Assembly: GCA_006226375.1 (NCBI GenBank)
Contig: SBHC01000025.1
Location: 62,001-126,000 of the forward strand
Direction: 5' to 3'
Length of the DNA: 64,000 nucleotides
Source: Deltaproteobacteria bacterium
GTDB lineage: Bacteria > Myxococcota_C > UBA6777
Shown here: piece by piece, positions 23,906 to 31,327 of the stretch
Layout: each line of letters starts with the position of its first letter
Numbering within the stretch: position 1 is the first letter of the stretch
Program-made: the position numbers and the translations under genes
Notes under the pieces: model-generated
What the model saw: only the letters and a program-made list of their open reading frames with translations
Told to the model about the DNA's origin: nothing
Database searches by the model: none

Positions 23906-24685
23906 CTAAGGACAGTAAATGTCCGCGAGACCCATACTTTTGCATTTTCCATCCACGCAGTTGTAGGTCGAACATTCTGAAGGTCTAGTACAACTTTCGC
24001 CTCCTGGTTTGGTTTCTTCACAAACCTTGGATTGTGGGTTGCACAGCAGGCGAGGAAGATGCTTTGGATTGCAAGAAAAAGTTTCACTTGGATTGCAAGC
24101 CTCACCTTTTTCTGGGTGTGGTTTGCATGTCGTTTCTGAGCTGCAATACAATCCCTCTCCACAAACCCCTTCGTTTTGACCACAGCGCTCTCCTTCTTTC
24201 CGAGATGCGCTGCACTTTTTCAAAGCAGGATCACAATACGTACCCGGTTTGCAACCGCTCTTTGTTCCTTGAAGTGGGTCATCGGGAATGCAACTCTCTC
24301 CCTCTTCGAGCTTCCCTGTCCAAATGTTGTTGCAACTTTGTCCTGCAGGGTCGGTAGAGATGTTGTTGCAAGAGATAGACTCAAAGTGTCGAAGACATGT
24401 TCCTGCTTCCGAAGCATTGTAATCCAGAGAGCTTGGATCAGAGCCTCCCAACAGAGCCTGCTTCCACACAGCTTCCTTTAACAAACACTCCTCCATGGTT
24501 TTGCCCAAGAGTGATTCGTAGGTCGAAGAAACCTTGGCGGTACAGCAGCGGTTGTGAATCATGTCACAAAATGCTCTGGTGTACGCACTGACGAACTCCT
24601 CACGTGGGACATCTCCCCCACAGGCAACCACCCAACTCAGAGTAAGAGAACAAAGAAGGCCAACAAGAATGATTCGATGTCTCAT
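23906..24685 (-). CDS. Cys-rich lipoprotein, tandem paralogue B
   Basis: A 259-residue lipoprotein starting at ATG 24685, where AGGAGAG and a signal peptide (lipobox VVAC) agree; an in-frame extension of 57 codons upstream looks non-coding. It matches its neighbour in order: REEFVSAYTRAFCDMIHNRCC, EECLLKEAVWKQAL, GESC, SGCKPGTYC, GEACNPSETFSC, GESCTRPSECSTYNC. It has one additional Cys unit (GERCGQNEGVCGEGLYC) absent from paralogue A. The two are 102 bases apart on the same strand and may be co-transcribed. Confidence 0.8.
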   Translation of the reverse strand: MRHRIILVGLLCSLTLSWVVACGGDVPREEFVSAYTRAFCDMIHNRCCTAKVSSTYESLLGKTMEECLLKEAVWKQALLGGSDPSSLDYNASEAGTCLRHFESISCNNISTDPAGQSCNNIWTGKLEEGESCIPDDPLQGTKSGCKPGTYCDPALKKCSASRKEGERCGQNEGVCGEGLYCSSETTCKPHPEKGEACNPSETFSCNPKHLPRLLCNPQSKVCEETKPGGESCTRPSECSTYNCVDGKCKSMGLADIYCP

Positions 24686-25045
24686 GGGACTCTCCTGTTT
24701 TGTGATGACCAAAGAACCCTGGAAAGGGCTTGCCTTTCCATTCCAGCATGCTCTTGCAATGCAAGCTCTCTGCCAACACAGGACGGAGTCCATACCAAAG
24801 AAACGATGGGGATAGTTTGGCTTTAAGGAGGGAAGGCCCCTAACGTTTGTCCCCACAAAGAATCAACACGGCGAGGATCTGTTCCTGTCGAGGGACAAAG
24901 AATCCCAGCGAGCAGTCACGCTCGACCAACAAAAAAGCCGACACTATTTCAAGGAGATGAGAAGAGTTTAGGGAAGGTAAGAATCTCTTGGGACGTTCTT
25001 GTGACGATCCAAAACGATAGTGGAGATGTCAGGTTCGAACGACAA

Positions 25046-25065
25046 CTTTTGAAACGGTTCAAAAG
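25046..25065. promoter_or_regulatory. Perfect 20-base inverted repeat upstream of short peptide gene
   Basis: CTTTTGAA at 25046-25053 and TTCAAAAG at 25058-25065 are perfect inverted repeats around ACGG. A further perfect palindrome GTTCGAAC lies at 25033-25040. They sit 50-80 bases before the start at 25115, where they could be operators or a leader hairpin. The rest of the 24686-25114 gap shows nothing. Confidence 0.4.
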
Positions 25066-25114
25066 CCTCGTTTGGACAGAGTTTACTCACAATGATGTTA
25101 CAGGAGATACAGTC

Positions 25115-25246
25115 ATGAAAAAGAACACCGAAACCCAAAAGAGCAAGTCCTTGAAGAACAAAACTGGCGTCAAGGCAGGCACGTCCGTTCAAGGGCCCTA
25201 CCGACTGAGCTACACTTCCGTGCAAGGGCCCTTCAAAACCCGCTAA
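25115..25246 (+). CDS. Short peptide with duplicated TSVQGP motif (candidate peptide precursor)
   Basis: A 43-residue open frame. AGGAGA lies about eight bases before the ATG. The N-terminal half is Lys/Thr/Ser-rich (MKKNTETQKSKSLKNKTG); the C-terminal half contains TSVQGPY and TSVQGPF, eleven residues apart. Between the two copies the DNA differs at two synonymous third positions and one Tyr/Phe change, as expected if the peptide itself is under selection. The layout, a charged leader and repeated short core, resembles ribosomal peptide precursors, but no modification enzyme is adjacent. Against it, the opposite strand here carries a tRNA D-arm-like stretch at 25195-25219, so the frame could overlie a tRNA relic. 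The same frame stays protein-like for 30 codons beyond the stop. Confidence 0.4.
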   Translation: MKKNTETQKSKSLKNKTGVKAGTSVQGPYRLSYTSVQGPFKTR

Positions 25247-25386
25247 CAAAGGAAAAAGGTAGACCTGAACCCTTACCTCCTTCAAGAAGCAAAGCGTCGC
25301 TTGGGTCTCATCGGCTCAAAGCGGCGCGCTGCCGTTTAAGGGGCGCAGGAGCTTCCAGATAAACCCCATGACTCAAGCAAAGAATA

Positions 25387-26712
25387 TTATGCGTTGGATT
25401 CTTTTGCAGTCGCAGGCAGGGTATTCCACTGGGGAGTCAGGAGAATCGCTGCGAGAAGGATCGACGCAGCCAGGAAGGAGAAGACGCCGTTCCAGCCCCA
25501 TTGTTTGTAAAAGAGACCTGGGATGGTTCCACCGACAATGGCACCAATGGAACCGCAGCCGTTAATAAAACCGGCGGCTGTCGAAGCACCTTTCCGGGTT
25601 CCAAAGTCAAGCGCGGCGGTTCCACTGACGAGAGAGTCTGGCGCATACAGAAGAAAGCCGATCAAGAAGAAACAAGCGCCCAGGTACAAGCGTGTGGCAG
25701 GAAGATTATCGAGAATGAGAAGCAAGCCTGCCAAGCCAAACAAACAAATGATACTCACAGGCATCCGCTTGGAGCGGAACACTTTGTCCGAAAGATAGCC
25801 TCCCAAGAAAACACTCAGAGGTCCGGCCAACTCAAAGAGGCTGCTGAGAATACCCGACTCCATAGGATTGGAGCCCAACTTCTTGTTCAAATAGAAAGGT
25901 CCCCAGAACAAGATCGCATACCGGGTTGGTTTGAGGAAAAAGTAGATGGCCCCCAAAAGAAGAACCATCTTGTTGCGGAACACCTGACCAATGGTGTGCC
26001 AGGTCCCTTCGACTTCTTCCTCAGGAGTGTCACCTTCTTCCAACACAAGCTCTTCTTCATTGTGGTACTCCTCAATGGGAGGAAGCCCCACATCTTCGGG
26101 CTTGTTGGCCTGAAAGAAGAAAAACAACAGCCAGATCAGGAAGAGCGCCCCTGCTGGAACATAGAACGCGTAACGCCAGTCACCAAATTGGGTGATCGCC
26201 CAGCCAGCCAGCGCCGAAGCAATCACACCACCCAAAGCATAATTGGTACACCAAAGCCCCATGATCGTGCCGCGCTCGTGTTGGGAAAAGAAGTTCCCTA
26301 TGTTTTTTGAGAGCGGCGCCCAACCCGAAGACTGGCACAAACCCTGGAGAATAAAAAGTATACCAAACAGCGTGGTTACCGTTGAAACCCCCATACCAAT
26401 GCCAATGAGTACGGAGCAAAACATACCGGTAAGGATGACGCGGCGCGTCCCGACTCTGTCTCCCAACATCCCCCAAGTAAACTGACCAATGGCATAAGCG
26501 ATCAAATAGCCAGAATCGATCCAGGCCATGTGTTCTGCCGTGAGATGGAAGCCAACCCCCCCGGTTTTCTCTGGTGTGAGTGCAACTTTGGCAACGGAGA
26601 ATGACTTCCGGGTCAGGTAAAACCCTGCATACGCCAACCAGGTAACGGCAAAGATCTGCCACCGGTATCGTTCGTACAAGGGATCCTTCTTGAATGTAGC
26701 TTGTGACTCCAT
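25387..26712 (-). CDS. MFS transporter, organophosphate:phosphate antiporter (OPA/GlpT-UhpC) type
   Basis: A 441-residue protein with twelve transmembrane segments and an acidic central loop (residues 205-240, EEYHNEEE). AGAGGA precedes the ATG. The N-terminus YRWQIFAVTWLAYAGFYLTRKSFSVA, with its paired Tyr and the Arg in the first helix, and GMLGDRVGTRRVI after helix 2 are those of the GlpT/UhpT/UhpC family, which exchanges sugar phosphates or glycerol 3-phosphate for phosphate. QSSGWAPLSKNIGNFF in helix 4 also fits. It is transcribed alone, convergent with the short peptide gene. Confidence 0.9.
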   Translation of the reverse strand: MESQATFKKDPLYERYRWQIFAVTWLAYAGFYLTRKSFSVAKVALTPEKTGGVGFHLTAEHMAWIDSGYLIAYAIGQFTWGMLGDRVGTRRVILTGMFCSVLIGIGMGVSTVTTLFGILFILQGLCQSSGWAPLSKNIGNFFSQHERGTIMGLWCTNYALGGVIASALAGWAITQFGDWRYAFYVPAGALFLIWLLFFFFQANKPEDVGLPPIEEYHNEEELVLEEGDTPEEEVEGTWHTIGQVFRNKMVLLLGAIYFFLKPTRYAILFWGPFYLNKKLGSNPMESGILSSLFELAGPLSVFLGGYLSDKVFRSKRMPVSIICLFGLAGLLLILDNLPATRLYLGACFFLIGFLLYAPDSLVSGTAALDFGTRKGASTAAGFINGCGSIGAIVGGTIPGLFYKQWGWNGVFSFLAASILLAAILLTPQWNTLPATAKESNA

Positions 26713-26988
26713 GGAATCCTCTTCAACTTGGGGGAAAGATGACCCAATGTAGCAGGGTTGCGTCCAAGCCTCAATGCACCTTGAGCCACAGCCTCAGCAA
26801 CACACGCTCAAAGAAGGCAACCAAAAACACACAAGCACTCTGAAATGAAAGACAAAAGAGACAAGAGTGTGGAAGAGTGCCACGCCAAAGCGTAGCAAAG
26901 ATGTCACGTAGAGACGCAAGCAAGCGGACCGATTTCAGCGTAGGTTCAGCATGCTCGGTGGAGCGGGAAAGAAGGCAGCGTGGAGTGG

Positions 26989-29900
26989 TTAGGGAAGGTT
27001 TTTGGTGACAAAGACATCGTAGCTGCCTCTGCTGGAGTAGGTCTTCCCTCCAAGAACAGCGCCTGTAGAAAGGTGGCCAGAGAGATAGAAGTTTCCGGCG
27101 GGGTCAGCAGCGATACCATAACCAAAGTCACTTCCTGAGCCTCCTCCAGTGTTCCCAGCCAAAGGTGTTAGGGTGCTGCTGTATTTGACGACAAAGATGT
27201 CGTTGCCGCCTTTATAAGGAAGCGTTCGACTGCCAACCTTCAATGCCGCCCCTGTGTAGCCAGAGACGTAAACGTTGGTTCCGTCACTCGCGATCCCATA
27301 TCCAATATCAGCGCCAGTGGTTCCAAGATTGGTAGCACCTGTGAACGTAAGGTTCTTGTCGAGCTTGGTAACGAAGACATCATAGGACGACGAGGAAGAA
27401 CCGTTGTTGGTGAGAACGTACCGACCAAACGAGCACGTTCGGGTGGTCGCTGTATTGGTCGACCAATAACCTGTCACATAAAGATTGTCGTACTTGTCAA
27501 CGGTGATGCCACGGGGGTACTCGTGATACGCTCCTCCCTTGGCAGCAACAACCTTGGTGAAAGCCAAGTTGTTGGTAAGCTTGGCCACAAACATATCGTA
27601 ATACTTGCTACCCTTGACGGTTCCCCCGCGAAAGCTAAGGACGGTAGCTCCGGTACTCCCTGTGTTCCAATAGCCTGTCACATACACATTGTTCTGGCTG
27701 TCGGTCACCACACCGTGAGCAACATCCGACCCGCTGCTTCCCCCAAGGTTCACTGCATTCTGATAGACAAGGTCTTTGTTGAGCTTGAGCACAAACGCAT
27801 CTGTTGAGCCGTAAGACTTAAGAGTCTTGGTTCCAAAAGTTGCTCCCGATGAAGCGCTGGCAAAGAAACCTGAAACAAAGACATTGTCGTTTTTGTCCAA
27901 AGCGATACCATACCCGTAATCATTGGAGGTCGTGCCACCGCCAAAGACTTTCACAAAGTTGAGGTTGGGATCGAGCTTGGCAACAAACACATCGCGCGAC
28001 CCCTTGGACTTAAGCGTCAAGCGGCCGAACGTAGCAGCGATGGTGGTTGTTCCATAGAACGATCCCGTCACATACACGTTGTCTTTGCTATCGACTGCAA
28101 TCGCGTACCCAATGGAGTCATAGCTGCTGGTTGTTCCGCCATTGACAACGTTTACGGCTCTGACAAACCGTCCTGTGCTGTCGTACTTGGCGACAAACAT
28201 GTTGTCATCACCTTTGCCAGCAAGAGTGGTGGTACCGAATGTCGCAGTGCCTTGGAAAAAGCCCGTCACATAAACATTGCCTTTGCTATCGACCGCTACG
28301 CCATATCCGTAATCTGCGGAGGTTGTCCCTCCCGTTGCAACCCAGTTGCTGGTGGCACACTTTCCAGCCGAACAGGTCTGACTGCTGGAGCACACTCTGT
28401 TGCAGCCGCCGCAGTTTTTGTTGTCCAGTTGGGTGTTGACGCAGGTGTTTCCACAGCGAGTCAAACCCACAGAACAAGCGCACACTCCAAGACGGCAGGA
28501 ACTCCCAGAGAAACACTTTGTTCCACAACTACCGCAGTTGCTGCTATCGGATTGAAGGTTAACGCAGATGTTGTTGCATTTGGTTTGGCCTGATTGGCAG
28601 ACAATCTCACATTGACCGCTGGTACACGTCTGACCTGATGGACATGTTTTGCCGCATGCACCGCAATGGCTGACATCAGTTTGAACGTTGACACAAGCTC
28701 CATTGCAGTCCGTCTGACCTGTAGGACAGACACAAGCACCGGCGCTACAGCGTTTCCCTCCTGAGCACTTGGTGCCACAGCTGCCGCAGTTGTTGTTGTC
28801 GGTTTGAGCGTTGACGCATGTTCCATTGCAGTCGGTCTGGCCTGTGGAACAAGCGCAGCTACCGCTGGCACATACTTTCCCGTTGGAACATTGGGAACCA
28901 CAGGAGCCACAATGTTGGCTGTCGGTCTTGGTGTCGACACAAGAGCCACCACAATTGGTCTGCGTCGCGGGGCAAGACAGTTCACATTTGCCTTGGCTGC
29001 AGACTTCACCTGCTTTGCAAGCGTTTCCGCATGCACCGCAGTGGTTTCGATCGGCCAAGACGTCAATGCAAGTCCCACTGCAGTCTTTCTTTCCAGTGGG
29101 ACAAGCGCACGAGCCAGCCACACACTGCTCCCCAGCGGAGCACTGTGTCCCACAGTTGCCGCAGTTGCTGGAGTCGGTCTTGGTATCGACACAGGAGGTC
29201 CCACACTTGGTCTTGTCTGTGGGACAGACCAAAGAGCATGCTCCTCCAGCGCAAGACTCTCCAGCTTTGCAAGCTTCGCCGCATTTTCCACAGTTGGCCT
29301 TGTCCGTTTGTAGGTCTACGCACTTTCCAGAGCAGTCGGTTTGTCCTGTAGGACAGGAACTTCCGCACACTCCGGCTGCACAGACTTCGCCCGAGTTGCA
29401 AGCTTTGCCGCAAGAGCCGCAGTTGGCTGTATCGCCCTGTAGATCGACACACTTGCCGGAGCAAACGGTTTCGCCGCTGGAACAAGCCGACTCACAGCTT
29501 CCCTCTTTGCAGGCTTCTCCATCTTTGCAAGCGGTCCCGCAGGTCCCACAGTTGGCCTTGTCGGTCTTCAGGTCAACGCAGCTGCCTGAGCAATCGGTCT
29601 TCCCATCTTTGCAACCGGATCCACACGTTCCATCAGAACAAACTTCCCCTTCACCGCAAGCGGTACCACAGGCCCCGCAGTTGGCTTTGTCTGTTTTGGT
29701 GTTGGTGCAAGTTTTGTCGCAAAGGGTCTCGTCTTCTTTGCAGCCAGAGGAGCACTTGCCGTCTTTGCAAGTCTCGCCCTCTTTGCAAGCTTGGTTGCAA
29801 GCCCCACAGTGTTTGGCGGAGGTTTTTGTATCAACACATCCATCCCCACATCCAGTGAGACCGCTAGTGCAGTCCGATTCACAGATGCCACCCACACACT

Positions 29901-30024
29901 TTTTGGTTCCACAATCAATGAGAGTGCATGGATCAGTAGGTTCGTCTCCACAACCGACATTCCATGAAAGAAACAACATCAACCCGATGGATGTTGCAAA
30001 CAATCGAAAGGCCCTGGCTTTCAT
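26989..30024 (-). CDS. Giant lipoprotein: Stig1-like Cys repeats plus SBBP propeller
   Basis: A 1011-residue protein starting at ATG 30024 (GGAGA upstream; a GTG four codons earlier is less likely). The lipobox is WNVGC. Residues 25-540 contain about fourteen tandem units of 35-40 residues with the core CVDLxTDKANCGxCGxxCxxGExC, the Stig1-like repeat first named in plant stigma proteins and common in myxobacteria. Residues 545-1011 hold seven or more SBBP blades (YGYGVAVDSKGNVYVTGFF and variants, each ending in DxFVAKLD). The repeats make the DNA internally repetitive. It is likely a long stalk carrying a propeller at the cell surface. The SBBP half is paralogous to 3769-5583. Confidence 0.85.
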   Translation of the reverse strand: MKARAFRLFATSIGLMLFLSWNVGCGDEPTDPCTLIDCGTKKCVGGICESDCTSGLTGCGDGCVDTKTSAKHCGACNQACKEGETCKDGKCSSGCKEDETLCDKTCTNTKTDKANCGACGTACGEGEVCSDGTCGSGCKDGKTDCSGSCVDLKTDKANCGTCGTACKDGEACKEGSCESACSSGETVCSGKCVDLQGDTANCGSCGKACNSGEVCAAGVCGSSCPTGQTDCSGKCVDLQTDKANCGKCGEACKAGESCAGGACSLVCPTDKTKCGTSCVDTKTDSSNCGNCGTQCSAGEQCVAGSCACPTGKKDCSGTCIDVLADRNHCGACGNACKAGEVCSQGKCELSCPATQTNCGGSCVDTKTDSQHCGSCGSQCSNGKVCASGSCACSTGQTDCNGTCVNAQTDNNNCGSCGTKCSGGKRCSAGACVCPTGQTDCNGACVNVQTDVSHCGACGKTCPSGQTCTSGQCEIVCQSGQTKCNNICVNLQSDSSNCGSCGTKCFSGSSCRLGVCACSVGLTRCGNTCVNTQLDNKNCGGCNRVCSSSQTCSAGKCATSNWVATGGTTSADYGYGVAVDSKGNVYVTGFFQGTATFGTTTLAGKGDDNMFVAKYDSTGRFVRAVNVVNGGTTSSYDSIGYAIAVDSKDNVYVTGSFYGTTTIAATFGRLTLKSKGSRDVFVAKLDPNLNFVKVFGGGTTSNDYGYGIALDKNDNVFVSGFFASASSGATFGTKTLKSYGSTDAFVLKLNKDLVYQNAVNLGGSSGSDVAHGVVTDSQNNVYVTGYWNTGSTGATVLSFRGGTVKGSKYYDMFVAKLTNNLAFTKVVAAKGGAYHEYPRGITVDKYDNLYVTGYWSTNTATTRTCSFGRYVLTNNGSSSSSYDVFVTKLDKNLTFTGATNLGTTGADIGYGIASDGTNVYVSGYTGAALKVGSRTLPYKGGNDIFVVKYSSTLTPLAGNTGGGSGSDFGYGIAADPAGNFYLSGHLSTGAVLGGKTYSSRGSYDVFVTKNLP

Positions 30025-30448
30025 TCGGTTCTCCACACAAGAAAAAAAAACGATATTCGATGAGTCGATTAAGATGCTAGAAGTACAAACGGAGGGAAGA
30101 AGTGAGAACTTTTGCTTTCGACTTCAGGTACAAAAGGGAACTTGTTCTGTGAGATTGTGCCACAAATGGACTCTTCCCTCCACTACTTGACCCAATGAAA
30201 CAACGTAGGTCTCAACATTCATTGAGAGTTCTACCGAGATGGGCTACATCAATCACACCTTCAGAAAAAGTCATATTTCCGAAGTTTGTAAAAAACGTCC
30301 ACGCCGCTGGTTGATGAAGTAGCGCAAAAGAATGTCCCAAGTGAAGCAGCGACTTCTCTTCTCCAAGAGGTGTTGTGATAGAAGAGACAAAGACAACACG
30401 ATGACAGAAGATGCAGGAACATTCAGTCGAAAAAAAGAGGAGACTTCC
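30025..30448. other. Divergent intergenic region
   Basis: A 424-base gap between divergent genes, so promoters for both must lie here. A CTCAA-N6-TTGAG inverted repeat at 30211-30226 has the same arm and spacer lengths as the arrays elsewhere, but it occurs once and may be chance. The open frame upstream of the GST start lacks a ribosome site. Confidence 0.35.
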
Positions 30449-31315
30449 ATGAGCGTCACCTTGTATGAAACGGGGCCTTCCTTCTACTCTCACTTGGCCC
30501 GCTTAACGCTGGTAGAGAAAGGTGCAGACTGGCAAAGTCAAAACATTAACATTGGCCCAGTAATGGAGAACTTTGAGCCCTGGTATATGAGGATCCATCC
30601 TGCAGGAGTTGTCCCTGCGCTGGAGCATAACGGAACCATCGTGACCGAAGCGATTCACATCATGCGCTATGTGGATCAAAACTTTGATGGACCTTCCTTA
30701 ACACCCGAAGACCCAGCGTTACGAGAGAAGATGGACGAATGGCTGGAGCGCATGAACGCCTTTCCAACGCGAGAGTTTTCCTATGGTGTCCAAGGCATCG
30801 CGCTGTTGAAGCCTTTGATGAAGCGTTCGTATGATCTGCGTCGAAAGGTGCTACGGAAACACAGGGACAAAAACCCCGACTTGGCTGAGCGGTACAACGC
30901 TCGTCTCCAAGACATCGATAGCTGGCAGAAGGTCTCGACCAGTCCAGAACAAGTCGAAGCCTTGCGTCAAAAGGCACAAGCCATACTGGATGACATGGAG
31001 GCGGAGCTGGCTCATGGGAAGCCTTGGTTGGTGGGAGAGTCATTTACCCTGGCGGACATCTGGATGATGACCTATCTGTCCCGACTGAAACAGTTTGGCA
31101 TGACGCACTGGTGGGAGAATGGAAAACGCCCTCTCGTGGATGCCTACTACCAACGCTTGCAGGCTCGACCTTCCTTTGTGAAAGGTGATGTCTGGGTTGG
31201 CATTCGCCCTGGCTATATGTTCAAGATGCTCGCTCCCTTCGTGCTGCCACGCCTGACCGTGCTCCTCCTTCTTGTGGGTGGTTTGTCCTATGGCGTCTGG
31301 TGGCTCTTCCCATAG
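30449..31315 (+). CDS. Glutathione S-transferase, GDAP1-like, with C-terminal membrane anchor
   Basis: A 288-residue protein starting at ATG 30449 after GAGGAG. The thioredoxin-fold N-terminal domain (1-80) contains NFEPWYMRIHPAGVVPAL, with the cis-Pro of the glutathione site, and EAIHIMRYVDQNF. It is closest in wording to the animal mitochondrial protein GDAP1 (EPWFMRLNxxGEVPVL). Between the helical elements there is a long basic insert (about 115-175), as in the GDAP1 alpha-loop. The C-terminal all-helical domain includes KPWLVGESFTLADIWMMTYL. The last 30 residues form one hydrophobic helix (LTVLLLLVGGLSYGVWWLF), a tail anchor, also as in GDAP1. Substrate unknown. Confidence 0.85.
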   Translation: MSVTLYETGPSFYSHLARLTLVEKGADWQSQNINIGPVMENFEPWYMRIHPAGVVPALEHNGTIVTEAIHIMRYVDQNFDGPSLTPEDPALREKMDEWLERMNAFPTREFSYGVQGIALLKPLMKRSYDLRRKVLRKHRDKNPDLAERYNARLQDIDSWQKVSTSPEQVEALRQKAQAILDDMEAELAHGKPWLVGESFTLADIWMMTYLSRLKQFGMTHWWENGKRPLVDAYYQRLQARPSFVKGDVWVGIRPGYMFKMLAPFVLPRLTVLLLLVGGLSYGVWWLFP

Positions 31316-31327
31316 AGACAACGTTCT

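Noticed and set aside
24968-25285. A 105-codon minus-strand frame across the short peptide region
   Set aside because: It lacks a ribosome site and its repeat copies differ non-synonymously in that frame, whereas the plus frame keeps the motif through synonymous changes.
28461-30190. Long open frames on both strands within the Stig1-SBBP gene region
   Set aside because: They are out-of-frame readings of the repeats, with Pro/Gln- or Ala/Val-rich periodic sequences and no ribosome site.
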